From an uncultured Phocaeicola sp. (GTDB taxonomy: Bacteria > Bacteroidota > Bacteroidia > Bacteroidales > Bacteroidaceae), in contig CAPAOL010000016.1 of NCBI GenBank assembly GCA_948579315.1, forward strand, positions 1 to 63,326: a stretch of 63,326 nt of DNA, read 5' to 3'. Under the pieces are notes generated by a model, which saw only the letters and a list, made by a program, of their open reading frames with translations, was not told where the DNA came from and did not search any database. The translations under genes and the position numbers were made by a program. Positions 9,615 to 18,261 of this stretch are shown here, in pieces (position 1 is the first letter of the stretch; each line of letters starts with the position of its first letter).

Positions 9615-11156
9615 TTACCATCCTTCACTAGGCGTACAAAGTGGATTGGTGTCAAGTTCTTTGGCTGGTATCGGGAAGTAGTTGAACTTATTGATATTAT
9701 CGGATTTGCCAGTCTGATAGTTTTTATAGCGGGTATCATCACAAGTTTTTAATGTCTGCTCTAACAATCCCCATCTGCGTAAATCGTAGAAACGTTCGCC
9801 TTCCACAAAGAATTCAATGGCGCGTTGGTGTACCAGATCTTCAAAAACCCCTTCTTTGGTTATTGGGCCGCTATAGTCATTCAGGTTGGCGCGTCGGCGG
9901 ATTTGATTAATATATCCGATAGATGTGTCTAAAGCCCCTTTGTTCATATAGGCTTCTGCCAGCATCAATAATACATCGGCATAGCGGATGGCTCTTTCAT
10001 TGATGAATGACTTGGGAGGTGCCGGTTCATCTTTTTGAGTCTTCCAGTTCTGATATTTCAAAATCCAGTATGTTTTCCACTTGTCTTGTGCAAAAACTTC
10101 CCGGAAAGGTCTTTGGTAGTAAGTGCATCCCTCATAGTCCCATGCCACAGAACAGCGGGCACGATAATCAAAATTGCCGTCTTTGTCTTTTTCCTTCCAG
10201 AAGATATCCATAATTTGCTGGGTAGGATTTGCTTCATACCATCCTCCGACTTCAGCAGCGGCATATTCTTTAGGGCGGGTATTGGATTGGGTGGAATTGA
10301 TATTTTCTCCATCTCCCCAAAGATCTGTTCCACCCACATCTTCTATCAATAACTCGAAAATACTTTCGGCATTGTTTTCATGAGTGTCATCAAAATTCCA
10401 ATTAAAGTCCTCTACTAGTTTGTAGGTGTAAGGATTCTGCGTCAGAGGCTCGAGGACGTTTATCGCTTCTTGCCAATTTTCTTCATAGACATATATTTTA
10501 CCCAAAGCGGCATAAGCGGCTCCTTGTGTAGGCTTTCCTATTTTATTCGTTATGGGCAATAGGGAAGCAGCGGTTTTTAAATCTTCTTTGGCTTGTGCCC
10601 ATATATCAGCTTGTGATGATTTTGCTAAAGGGAAAGTCGAGGGAGATTGGGAGGCTGTCAGGCGGAGAGGGGCGTCTTTAAACTCTTTGGCTAACTGGAA
10701 TAAATAGAAGCCACGTATGAAAAGACATTCTCCTTTTACCGAATTTTGAAAATCGGTAGAAAATTGTTCTTTCTTTTCTTCCAGTTTTTGCATAATGGAG
10801 TTGGTACGGTACAAGGCATTGTAAAATTGATAGAACATGCCTTGTGTCAGTGAGTTTGTATTACTATTAGTAAAACGGTTTACTGTATATACATCCGAAA
10901 TATCGTTGCGGAAGTCGACTTCATCGGCTCGGGCTATTCTCAGCATTACACCGCGAGTTCCATAATAACCGCCGTTTAGGGCATTCTTCAGTGGAGTATA
11001 GCAAGAGGTCAAGGCCAGATTGAAATCGGTTTCATCTTTCCAAAAAGTATCTTCTGTTGCTTGGTTGAGATTGGCCTGGTTTAATTGATCTTCGCAGGAA
11101 CTGAATAGCATGCCTGAAATCAATATGGTCAATGTCGTTTTAATATATGTTTTCAT
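9615..11156 (-). CDS. susD: SusD/RagB family outer-membrane glycan-binding lipoprotein
   Basis: Surface glycan-binding lipoprotein of 513 aa that caps the SusC channel. The signal peptide ends in the lipobox MLFSSC, followed by EDQLNQANLNQ, the usual start of mature SusD proteins. The N-terminal SusD-like region (about 25-190) contains the characteristic FWKDETDFNLALTSCY and GECLFIRGFYLFQLAKEF blocks with TPR-like helices; the C-terminal RagB/SusD domain has the typical NERAIRYADVLLMLAEAY and EFFVEGERFYDLRRWG motifs. Length is normal. It lies 13 bp downstream of susC and is certainly co-transcribed with it. The name is generic: the homologue, not the starch protein, is meant. Confidence 0.95.
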   Translation of the reverse strand: MKTYIKTTLTILISGMLFSSCEDQLNQANLNQATEDTFWKDETDFNLALTSCYTPLKNALNGGYYGTRGVMLRIARADEVDFRNDISDVYTVNRFTNSNTNSLTQGMFYQFYNALYRTNSIMQKLEEKKEQFSTDFQNSVKGECLFIRGFYLFQLAKEFKDAPLRLTASQSPSTFPLAKSSQADIWAQAKEDLKTAASLLPITNKIGKPTQGAAYAALGKIYVYEENWQEAINVLEPLTQNPYTYKLVEDFNWNFDDTHENNAESIFELLIEDVGGTDLWGDGENINSTQSNTRPKEYAAAEVGGWYEANPTQQIMDIFWKEKDKDGNFDYRARCSVAWDYEGCTYYQRPFREVFAQDKWKTYWILKYQNWKTQKDEPAPPKSFINERAIRYADVLLMLAEAYMNKGALDTSIGYINQIRRRANLNDYSGPITKEGVFEDLVHQRAIEFFVEGERFYDLRRWGLLEQTLKTCDDTRYKNYQTGKSDNINKFNYFPIPAKELDTNPLCTPSEGW

Positions 11157-11169
11157 AAGATGTTTATTT

Positions 11170-14100
11170 TTAGAATGTTACATTTAGTCCTAACATGAAA
11201 GTACGGTTAGTCGGGTAAATAAAATTATCAAATCCCCGATAATTGGCATTGTCTGCATTGACATCCGGTGAATATCCGCTGTAACTGGTGATAGTAAATA
11301 AGTTTTCAGCGTTAATATACACACGGGCATGCTGTATGGCACCTTTAAACCATGTCTGAGGAAATGTATAACCTAATTGAACACTGCGGAGACGCAAATA
11401 AGAACCATTTTCAAGATAACGGTCGGATTCTGCACGGGTATTACGGTTAGGATCATCCCATGTCAGACGTGGATGGGAGGCATTTTTGTTTTCAGGAGTC
11501 CAATAATCCAGGCAACTTGCCAGAAAATTGGAACCTTTGGTTACATCTTCTAATGTCTGACGGGTTGCATTATAAATTTTATTTCCTAACACTCCTTGCA
11601 GTCCGATTGATAAGTCGAAATTTTTGTATCTCATATTACCATTCAGCGCGAAAGTAAAATCGGGAAAAGGACTGCCTTGAAATACACGGTCGTCGTCATT
11701 GATAACGCCATCGTTGTTGGCATCTACAAATTTTATATCACCCGGTTCGGCGGCTGGTTGTATTTTTTTACCGTCTTTGGCATATGCGTCTACTTCTTCC
11801 TGACTATTGAAATATCCGGCTGTAGAGATAAGCCAATAACCTCCAATAGGATATCCGGCTTTGGTTTCACTGGTAGTGATGTTTTGGTTGGTAGAACCGC
11901 CTTTGATAGATCCGCTTTCACTTCCCATGGCTATTACTTTGTTTTTATTGAAAGACCCAATTAAGTTGATGCCATACGAAATATCCGGATTGGGTTGGTC
12001 CATCCATCCTAAATTGAATTCAAAGCCATTGTTACGTATCTTGCCCGCATTGCGTATAGGGTCATTGGCACCACCGGAAGAGATAGGAATAGGAACGGTC
12101 AGCAAGATATCTTTTGTATTTTTCACATAATAGTCTGCTGTTAAGCTTAGGCGGTTATTAAAAGCCATAAAATCAATGCCGACATTAGTCATAGCGGTTT
12201 CTTCCCATTTTATATCCGGATTGGCAAAATTTTTAGGAAATGCTCCTTGAAGCAGACCACCGTTGCCATCGGGATAATTGATGCCGGTAGTGATGGTGGA
12301 GGAATATTGATAGTTATCGATTTCTTGATTTCCTAAAACGCCATATCCGCCACGAAGCTTTAGCTGATCAAGCCAATGCACGTTTTCCATGAACTTTTCT
12401 TCGGCCACATTCCATCCTAATGAAAAAGAGGGGAAGTAACCATAGCGATTGTTCTTACCGAATTTGGAGGAACCGTCCCGGCGGATAGTGGCGGTGAATA
12501 AGTATTTATTTTGGTAGGAATAGAATACGCGTCCGAGAATAGAGGTAAGGACACTTCTCCATGAATTGCCTTCGTTGCTGCGATTGGTTGTGGCTGCATC
12601 TATTTCTTCTAATCCCTGGGGTAATCCTTCACCATAGGCTTGTATGTGGCGGAATCTGCTGTCTTGATAGGTATAACCTGCCAATGCTGAAATTTTATGC
12701 TCTCCGAACGTACGGTCGAAAGTTAATAAATTTTCAACAAGTATATTACGTCTCCTTCTTTGTCTTTCTGTTAATTGGGTGATGCTGTTGGTCGCTAATC
12801 CAAAATCATATTTATTGAGATAATTCTTATATCTTTCGAAAGAAAAGTCTGGAGTTAAATTCAGTTTGTATTTTAGTCCTTTAAAAAGTTCAATTTGTGC
12901 ATACAAGTTAGCGAATATTTTTACATTTTCGTTATAACGGTCCATGATGTTGTCATCAATAATGGCCAATGGGTGAGGAATGTTTACCACATCACCATAT
13001 GTGCCACCATATCCACCTTCACGAGTATCATCATATTTTTCCAAAGTAGGAACACTTTGCAGAATGGTGCCAATCATGCCGCCTCGAAGTTCCTGGTGAA
13101 GGGGCTTGTCATGACTGAATGAAATAATGAGATTTGTTCCAGCAGAGAATATCCCTCTTTTATAATCATTCTTGGATTGGATATTATACCGTTGGTAATT
13201 GGTACCTTTTACAATACCGTCTTGGTTGAAATAACCTAAGCCGGTGTAATAAGTGGAATATTTTCCACCACCTTTTACAGACAAATTGTAGTTTTGCATC
13301 AGTGCGGGGCGAAACATGATGTCTTGCCAGTCATTGTCTGGTTTGTTAGCCAGATCGGTAGCCATGTCTAATGCCGGTTTGCCGATAGCTTGACGGGCTA
13401 TAGTGGTAACTTCTGCCCATCCTTTGGCATCTAGCATATCAAGAAATTTGCTGGCAGTTGATATACCTAAGTTGACAGATAAATCAATGATAGGTTTTCC
13501 TTCTGTGTTACTTCCTTCTTTGGTAGTGACAATGATAACACCGTTGGCTGCACGGGAACCGTAGATAGCTGCGGATGAGGCATCTTTCAATACGTCAATG
13601 CTGGCAATATCATTGGGGTTGATATGATCAATACTGTTCATATACATGCCATCGACAATGTAAAGAGGGGAGGCGTTGTTTAGCGTACCAATACCGCGGA
13701 CCATGATACGGGTTCCCGAACCTGGGGCACCACCTTGAGATACGATGTCTACCCCTGCAATTTTGCCTTGCAGCGCCTGGCCGATGTTGGCGTTACTTTG
13801 TGTATTTAGTTTTTCTGTGTTAATGTTTGCAACAGATCCTGTCAAGTCTGCTTTTTTCTGTACACCGTATCCAATGACTACCACTTCATCAAGAGTTTTT
13901 GTATCTTCTTTTAATAGAAAACGGATACTTTTTTGGTTGTTGATAACCGTTTCTTGTGTGAGGTAACCAATGTAGGAAACTTCGATAACAGATTGTGGTT
14001 CGGCTTCAATACTGAAGTTGCCATCTATATCTGTGATTGTACCTGTTGTGGTTCCCTTTATACGGATGTTGGCTCCGATAATGGGTTCTCCGCTGACATC

Positions 14101-14523
14101 TGTTACCGTTCCCGTTACTGTTTTAGCTTGTTGTTGAGCATGCAAGTCTTTAATAGCTTCTGTAGTTAAAATAATGTGTGTACCTTCCAGTTCATAGTTG
14201 ATACCGGTCCCTGACAGAATTTTGTCCAGTACTTGTGCTACGGCTTCATTTTTGACCTTTACGGAAGTAATTTTGTTAATATCTACTTGGTTATTGTAGA
14301 TAAAAAGATAATCAGTTTGGTTTTCAATTTCATTCAGGATCTTATCCAGTTTAACATTATTCATACGTATGCTGACTTTTGCATTTTGAGAATGGGCATT
14401 CCCAGCATACGAACAGAACACACAGACCATCAATAGGAAAGTGGAAATTCTCATAATTCTAAAGATTTGTTTAAATCGGGGATTTTTGAAGCAATATCTC
14501 CCCGACAAAGTGTTATTTTTCAT
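11170..14523 (-). CDS. susC: SusC/RagA family TonB-dependent glycan transporter with STN domain
   Basis: Outer-membrane TonB-dependent transporter of 1117 aa that imports oligosaccharides bound by its SusD partner. After a signal sequence ending near GNAHSQ (about 46) come an STN domain (about 55-105, signalling to an anti-sigma factor), a carboxypeptidase-regulatory-like domain (about 135-210, GTVTDVSGEPIIGANI), the TonB-box-like DEVVVIGYG (about 212-220), the plug (NIGQALQGKIAGVDI through DVLKDASSAAIYGSRAANGVIIVTTK) and the 22-strand barrel to the C-terminal aromatic residue. The STN domain fits regulation through the FecR/sigma pair upstream. The name denotes the family, not starch specificity. 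Confidence 0.96.
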   Translation of the reverse strand: MKNNTLSGRYCFKNPRFKQIFRIMRISTFLLMVCVFCSYAGNAHSQNAKVSIRMNNVKLDKILNEIENQTDYLFIYNNQVDINKITSVKVKNEAVAQVLDKILSGTGINYELEGTHIILTTEAIKDLHAQQQAKTVTGTVTDVSGEPIIGANIRIKGTTTGTITDIDGNFSIEAEPQSVIEVSYIGYLTQETVINNQKSIRFLLKEDTKTLDEVVVIGYGVQKKADLTGSVANINTEKLNTQSNANIGQALQGKIAGVDIVSQGGAPGSGTRIMVRGIGTLNNASPLYIVDGMYMNSIDHINPNDIASIDVLKDASSAAIYGSRAANGVIIVTTKEGSNTEGKPIIDLSVNLGISTASKFLDMLDAKGWAEVTTIARQAIGKPALDMATDLANKPDNDWQDIMFRPALMQNYNLSVKGGGKYSTYYTGLGYFNQDGIVKGTNYQRYNIQSKNDYKRGIFSAGTNLIISFSHDKPLHQELRGGMIGTILQSVPTLEKYDDTREGGYGGTYGDVVNIPHPLAIIDDNIMDRYNENVKIFANLYAQIELFKGLKYKLNLTPDFSFERYKNYLNKYDFGLATNSITQLTERQRRRRNILVENLLTFDRTFGEHKISALAGYTYQDSRFRHIQAYGEGLPQGLEEIDAATTNRSNEGNSWRSVLTSILGRVFYSYQNKYLFTATIRRDGSSKFGKNNRYGYFPSFSLGWNVAEEKFMENVHWLDQLKLRGGYGVLGNQEIDNYQYSSTITTGINYPDGNGGLLQGAFPKNFANPDIKWEETAMTNVGIDFMAFNNRLSLTADYYVKNTKDILLTVPIPISSGGANDPIRNAGKIRNNGFEFNLGWMDQPNPDISYGINLIGSFNKNKVIAMGSESGSIKGGSTNQNITTSETKAGYPIGGYWLISTAGYFNSQEEVDAYAKDGKKIQPAAEPGDIKFVDANNDGVINDDDRVFQGSPFPDFTFALNGNMRYKNFDLSIGLQGVLGNKIYNATRQTLEDVTKGSNFLASCLDYWTPENKNASHPRLTWDDPNRNTRAESDRYLENGSYLRLRSVQLGYTFPQTWFKGAIQHARVYINAENLFTITSYSGYSPDVNADNANYRGFDNFIYPTNRTFMLGLNVTF

Positions 14524-14577
14524 ACCTTTGCGTTGATTTAAATAGATTTTTTTACTTGAAAAATTGTTTTGAGTCTA

Positions 14578-14607
14578 TGCCGGTAAGTGCGGCAACACTT
14601 ATCGGCA
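14578..14607. other. Hairpin between the anti-sigma gene and susC
   Basis: Arms 14578-14589 and 14596-14607 pair over 12 bp with one wobble or mismatch, loop of six bases. The T-rich side (ATTTTTCTTTTT) is on the plus strand, so as an intrinsic terminator it would point rightward, where no plus-strand gene ends. On the minus strand it would be a stem in the leader between fecR and susC, which might separate the regulator genes from the highly expressed susC transcript. Confidence 0.45.
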
Positions 14608-14675
14608 TTTTTCTTTTTAAGGTTAACTTGAGCTTTTCTTCATAGGCTTGTTGTTTTTAGGTTAGTATTGTCTGG

Positions 14676-15611
14676 TCAATTGATGTAAATAATTTCTTCA
14701 TCGTTGGCTCTTTCATATTTAAAATGGATATCCCTTTGCAGCACTCTTAATGCATAATCAATACCGTCTGCTTGACGGAACTTGCCATTATAGGAATATT
14801 TCAATACCTTTTTGTTATTGATGATGATCCGGATACCATAATATTTTTCAAAATCTTCCATGATGGTCTGGAAAGGTTCATCTTTAAAACAGATCAAACC
14901 TTCTTTCCAGCGGTAAGGAGTGAAATCGTTTACTTTGGTAACTGCTAACTGCCCGTCTTTTACATATGCTTTATGATGAGGCTTCAAGGTTATTGTCTGT
15001 TCGGGAAAGTGCTGTGAGGTAACTTTTACACTACCTTTCATTAAAGTTGTTTCAAACGCCGTTTGGTCAGGATAAGCATCTACATCAAACTGTGTACCCA
15101 AAACTTCAATGTCATATTTGTCTGTCCGTACAATAAAAGGAGTTTTTTTCTTCTTGGTTACATCAAAATAAGCTTCTCCTTTTAAAAAAACTGTTCGTTG
15201 CTTTTGGCTGAAAGTGACCGGATATTGTAAAGTGGTACGGGCATTCAGCCATACATTAGTTCCATCTGGTAAAGTAATATTGGTACGTTGTCCTGCCGGA
15301 ACAGATACTGTATTCATGGCAATGACTTCATTTTCCGATTTATATTCCTGATATAAATAGTTAATGGTAAGCGTCAGTATGATGACGGAAGCTATTTTCA
15401 GCCATTGACGAATAATTTTGGGAATTCGTTTGGTGGAAATGCAGTTATTTGTAGTTTGGTCATCATGCACCATGAGGGCATCGAACAATTTACGCTCTTT
15501 GTAAAAAATGCGCTTGTTCTCTTCGGATGCTTCCATCCATGCTCTTATGTCCATGCCTTCTTGTATAGAAGTAGTTCCGGCAAAAAAACGATGTAGTTTC
15601 TCTTTTTCCAT
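14676..15611 (-). CDS. FecR family anti-sigma factor
   Basis: Inner-membrane anti-sigma factor of 311 aa that receives the signal from the STN domain of SusC and controls the adjacent ECF sigma factor. The cytoplasmic N-terminal part (about 1-70) is followed by one membrane segment (about 73-90, IASVIILTLTINYLY). The periplasmic FecR domain (about 100-200) shows VSVPAGQRTNITLPDGTNVWLNA, split here as VPAGQRTNITLPDG and WLNARTTLQYP, and GEAYFDV; a C-terminal DUF4974-like domain (about 230-311) ends in LQRDIHFKYERAND. It lies 54 bp downstream of the sigma gene and is co-directional with the PUL. Confidence 0.93.
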   Translation of the reverse strand: MEKEKLHRFFAGTTSIQEGMDIRAWMEASEENKRIFYKERKLFDALMVHDDQTTNNCISTKRIPKIIRQWLKIASVIILTLTINYLYQEYKSENEVIAMNTVSVPAGQRTNITLPDGTNVWLNARTTLQYPVTFSQKQRTVFLKGEAYFDVTKKKKTPFIVRTDKYDIEVLGTQFDVDAYPDQTAFETTLMKGSVKVTSQHFPEQTITLKPHHKAYVKDGQLAVTKVNDFTPYRWKEGLICFKDEPFQTIMEDFEKYYGIRIIINNKKVLKYSYNGKFRQADGIDYALRVLQRDIHFKYERANDEEIIYIN

Positions 15612-15665
15612 TTTATTGCATTCTTTTATGCTTCTATATAAACAGCACTTCAGAATGGAAAATTC

Positions 15666-16256
15666 CTAGTGGCATTTCATAAAAAAATAGAGAAAGAGTG
15701 GAAAATAATCTTTTAAGTTAGTCTGAAGCATCTTTAATGCCTTGTTTATATGGAAATCTACTCCTTTGGGGGTGATATTCATGAGAACTGCAATTTCCTT
15801 ATAGGATTTGTTTTCGTATCGGCTCAACATGAAGATAGTACGGGTTTTTTCGGGCATGTCGGTGAGGGTTTGTTGGACGAGTTCTTGAATTTCGGAAATA
15901 AAAAGCTCATAAGGTTCGCATGCTTGTAAAGTGGCGATCCGGGTATTCAGTTCCCATTCATAGTAATCTTTTATTTTATCCGAGTATTCTTCATGAATTT
16001 GCTGATGACGCAGATAATTCAGGCATTTGTTTTTTATAATTGTTAAGATATAGGCTGGAATATTGGAATCTTCGCTTAAGGATTGCCTGTTTTCCCAATA
16101 ATACATCATCGCCTCAATAGTAATATCTTCTGCTGTGGTTAAATCTCTGACATAAGTATTGGCGAAGCGTACAAAACGTCTTTGAAACTCCTTGTAGAGT
16201 TGGTTAAAAGAGGTAATGTCTTCTTTATAGTGCTTTATCTGGATGGGGTCGGTCAT
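15666..16256 (-). CDS. ECF-type RNA polymerase sigma-70 factor of the PUL
   Basis: Extracytoplasmic-function sigma factor; it directs RNA polymerase to the susC promoter once released by FecR. Region 2 contains FVRFANTYVRDLTTAEDITIEA in two blocks (residues about 25-55), and region 4 the HTH with MPEKTRTIFMLSR and NKSYKEIAVLMNITPKGVDFHI. The frame is open to an ATG at 16277 (203 aa), but a TTG-N20-TATTTTTG promoter at 16286-16317 would start RNA near 16279, leaving that ATG almost leaderless. I therefore prefer the second ATG at 16256 (MTDPIQIKHY, 196 aa). It heads a sigma/anti-sigma/SusC/SusD arrangement. Confidence 0.9.
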   Translation of the reverse strand: MTDPIQIKHYKEDITSFNQLYKEFQRRFVRFANTYVRDLTTAEDITIEAMMYYWENRQSLSEDSNIPAYILTIIKNKCLNYLRHQQIHEEYSDKIKDYYEWELNTRIATLQACEPYELFISEIQELVQQTLTDMPEKTRTIFMLSRYENKSYKEIAVLMNITPKGVDFHINKALKMLQTNLKDYFPLFLYFFMKCH

Positions 16257-16285
16257 CTTATGCGTTGTTTGATTCATGATTAGTA

Positions 16286-16317
16286 CAAAAATACATTTTT
16301 TTTATTAGTACTACAAT
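16286..16317 (-). promoter_or_regulatory. Candidate promoter of the sigma/anti-sigma genes
   Basis: On the minus strand the -7 box reads TATTTTTG (16286-16293) and an ATTG -33-like box sits at 16314-16317, 20 bp apart. The predicted start near 16279 decides the choice of the downstream ATG for the sigma gene. Confidence 0.45.
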
Positions 16318-16450
16318 TTTTCGAATGTGAAACGTATGAATCACCTGTAAAAATATGGAGAGTGTAGGGGGATATGCTTATTTTGTATCAGAAGGTACGC
16401 TTTCCGCTGACCCGAAGTTCCTTTTCTTTTTCTTTCTGAAAACATTTTTT

Positions 16451-16479
16451 TATACGTTTTTCGAGTTCGAAAACGTATA
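16451..16479. repeat. Near-perfect palindrome, operator-like
   Basis: TATACGTTTTTCGA (16451-16464) and TCGAAAACGTATA (16467-16479) form an inverted repeat around GT, with a single extra T in the left arm. It lies in the gene-free region near the tRNA and 22 bp before the TTGTCCGACT direct repeats. It could be a protein-binding site or a remnant attachment site. Confidence 0.7.
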
Positions 16480-16534
16480 CCGTTAATGAATTCAATTATT
16501 TTTTGTCCGACTTTTGTCCGACTGTTTTAAAAGT

Positions 16535-16575
16535 AAAGAGGATAAAAGATTGTGATTCAATCATTTATCCTCTTT
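16535..16575 (-). terminator. Intrinsic terminator of tRNA-fMet
   Basis: Arms AAAGAGGATAAA (16535-16546) and TTTATCCTCTTT (16564-16575) pair perfectly over 12 bp; inside, after an A/A mismatch, GATTG (16548-16552) pairs with CAATC (16558-16562), leaving a five-base loop. It starts five bases past the tRNA 3' end on the minus strand, and the T-rich run of the distal arm (CTCTTTAC) gives the termination tract. Confidence 0.75.
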
Positions 16576-16579
16576 TTAG

Positions 16580-16652
<73 letters not shown>

Positions 16653-16675
16653 ATGTTGTGTTTTGATTACGGGTA

Positions 16676-16706
16676 CAAAGGTACGGCTTTTTTTCTAATC
16701 TCCAAA
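16676..16706 (-). promoter_or_regulatory. Promoter of tRNA-fMet
   Basis: Minus-strand TTTG at 16703-16706, exactly 19 bp, then TACCTTTG at 16676-16683: a textbook Bacteroides promoter. Transcription would begin near 16669, 17 nt ahead of the mature tRNA. Confidence 0.75.
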
Positions 16707-16817
16707 TTATTTCTGCATCTTTTTCTCAAATAAAATAATCTTTTTATCTAATGTGTTGATATATAGAGTGTATGTAATATGTTAATTAACATTTACTTTA
16801 AGATTATACTTTATTTG

Positions 16818-16849
16818 TTTGTGTGGTACAAAGAAAAAATGTAATTTTG
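16818..16849 (+). promoter_or_regulatory. Promoter of the TetR-FabG-RluA operon
   Basis: TTTG (16818-16821), 20 bp spacer, TAATTTTG (16842-16849). The predicted start near 16856 leaves a leader of about 28 nt before the ATG at 16884. Confidence 0.65.
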
Positions 16850-16883
16850 CTCACATATATATGTAATGTGCAATTGAACTTAT

Positions 16884-17483
16884 ATGGCAGTATCAAAGAC
16901 TAGGGCTAAATTGGTAGACGTCGCCCGTCAGCTTTTTGCGAAGAACGGGGTGGATGATACGACAATGAATGATATAGCGGTGGCTTCCAAGAAAGGAAGA
17001 CGCACGCTCTATACGTATTTCAAGAGCAAAGAAGACATTTATATGGCAGTGGTGGAGTCGGAGTTAGAGATGCTGTCGGGCGCTATGGAGAAAGTGGCTG
17101 AACAGGATATCGCTCCTGATACGAAAATACTGCGGCTGATAGAAACACATCTGGACTCTATCAAGATGGTGGTGTTCAGGAACGGAACTTTGCGTGCCGG
17201 TTTTTTCCGTGATATATGGAGAGTGGAGGCAGTGCGGAAGAATTTTGACCGAACGGAAACAAAGCTGTTCAGGCAGGTGTTGACGGAAGGAAAGGAAAAG
17301 GGAATCTTTGATATAGACAATGTGAATATCGTGGCGGATATTGTGCACTATTGCGTGAAAGGAATTGAAGCGCCTTATATACGTGGTCAGATAGGTGAGG
17401 AGCTGGACGATGAGACAGGATGGGCATACGTGGCAAAAATTGTGTATGGCGCATTGGGACGCAAAGAACAGAATAAGGAATAA
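16884..17483 (+). CDS. TetR/AcrR family transcriptional regulator
   Basis: DNA-binding repressor-type protein of 199 aa. The N-terminal TetR HTH (about 6-55) shows LVDVARQLFAKNGVDDTT, the recognition region AVASKKGRRTLYTYFKSKEDI and the normal helix spacing. The C-terminal ligand/dimer domain is all-helical, as in the family, but its ligand cannot be predicted. It lies 30 bp ahead of fabG and its own promoter precedes it, so autoregulation together with fabG is likely (inference). A role in fatty-acid or membrane homeostasis would fit the neighbour. Confidence 0.92.
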   Translation: MAVSKTRAKLVDVARQLFAKNGVDDTTMNDIAVASKKGRRTLYTYFKSKEDIYMAVVESELEMLSGAMEKVAEQDIAPDTKILRLIETHLDSIKMVVFRNGTLRAGFFRDIWRVEAVRKNFDRTETKLFRQVLTEGKEKGIFDIDNVNIVADIVHYCVKGIEAPYIRGQIGEELDDETGWAYVAKIVYGALGRKEQNKE

Positions 17484-17513
17484 AATTACTTTATAATTAT
17501 AAAATCAAAAATT

Positions 17514-18260
17514 ATGGGATTATTAACAGGAAAGACTGCGATTGTGACAGGTGCCGCTCGTGGTATTGGTAAGGCGATTGCATTGAAGTTTGCTGCCGAA
17601 GGAGCAAATATCGCTTTTACAGACTTGGTAATTGATGAAAACGGTCAGAATACAGAAAAAGAAATTGCTGCGTTGGGTGTAAAGGTGAAAGGTTATGCTT
17701 CTAATGCTGCGAATTTTGAGGATACTGAGAAAGTGGTTAATCAGATTAAGGATGATTTTGGTTCTGTTGATATTCTGGTAAACAATGCAGGGATCACGAA
17801 AGATGGCTTGATGATGCGTATGAGTGAGGCACAGTGGGATGCGGTAATCGCTGTGAACTTGAAGTCTGCCTTTAACTTTATCCACGCATGCACTCCTATC
17901 ATGATGCGTCAGAAGAGTGGGAGCATTATTAACATGGCTTCTGTAGTGGGTGTTCACGGAAATGCCGGTCAATGTAATTATTCTGCTTCAAAAGCCGGTA
18001 TGATCGGTTTGGCTAAATCCATCGCTCAGGAATTGGGTTCTCGCGGTATCCGTGCCAATGCCATCGCTCCGGGATTCATCATTACGGATATGACAGCCAA
18101 ATTGTCTGACGAAGTAAAAGCTGAGTGGGCTAAGAAGATTCCTTTGCGTCGTGGAGGTACTCCTGAAGATGTGGCGGATGTGGCTACTTTCTTGGCTTCT
18201 GATATGTCTTCGTATGTATCAGGACAGGTTATCCAGGTTGACGGCGGTATGAACATGTAA
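17514..18260 (+). CDS. fabG: 3-oxoacyl-[acyl-carrier-protein] reductase
   Basis: NADPH-dependent reductase of the type II fatty-acid elongation cycle, 248 aa, short-chain dehydrogenase fold. The nucleotide-binding motif is TGAARGIG (12-19), followed by NNAG (about 90-93). The catalytic tetrad is N115, S143, Y156 and K160 (YSASK). The C-terminus GQVIQVDGGMNM is the standard FabG ending. Cytoplasmic. It follows a TetR gene by 30 bp and ends one base before the pseudouridine synthase gene, so the three are probably one operon. Other short-chain dehydrogenases can look similar, but length and motifs favour FabG. Confidence 0.93.
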   Translation: MGLLTGKTAIVTGAARGIGKAIALKFAAEGANIAFTDLVIDENGQNTEKEIAALGVKVKGYASNAANFEDTEKVVNQIKDDFGSVDILVNNAGITKDGLMMRMSEAQWDAVIAVNLKSAFNFIHACTPIMMRQKSGSIINMASVVGVHGNAGQCNYSASKAGMIGLAKSIAQELGSRGIRANAIAPGFIITDMTAKLSDEVKAEWAKKIPLRRGGTPEDVADVATFLASDMSSYVSGQVIQVDGGMNM

Positions 18261-18261
18261 T

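Larger units (their letters stand above)
16278..16579. other. Gene-free stretch between the PUL and tRNA-fMet
   Basis: Holds the sigma-gene promoter (16286-16317), a near-perfect palindrome (16451-16479), two direct copies of TTGTCCGACT at 16502-16521 and the tRNA terminator hairpin (16535-16575). No credible gene: the only open frames are short, without coding character, and one overlaps the tRNA. Confidence 0.7.

Noticed and set aside
16380..16527. Open minus-strand frame beside the tRNA as a relic of an integrase C-terminus
   Set aside because: About 45 codons, basic composition only, no recognisable recombinase residues.
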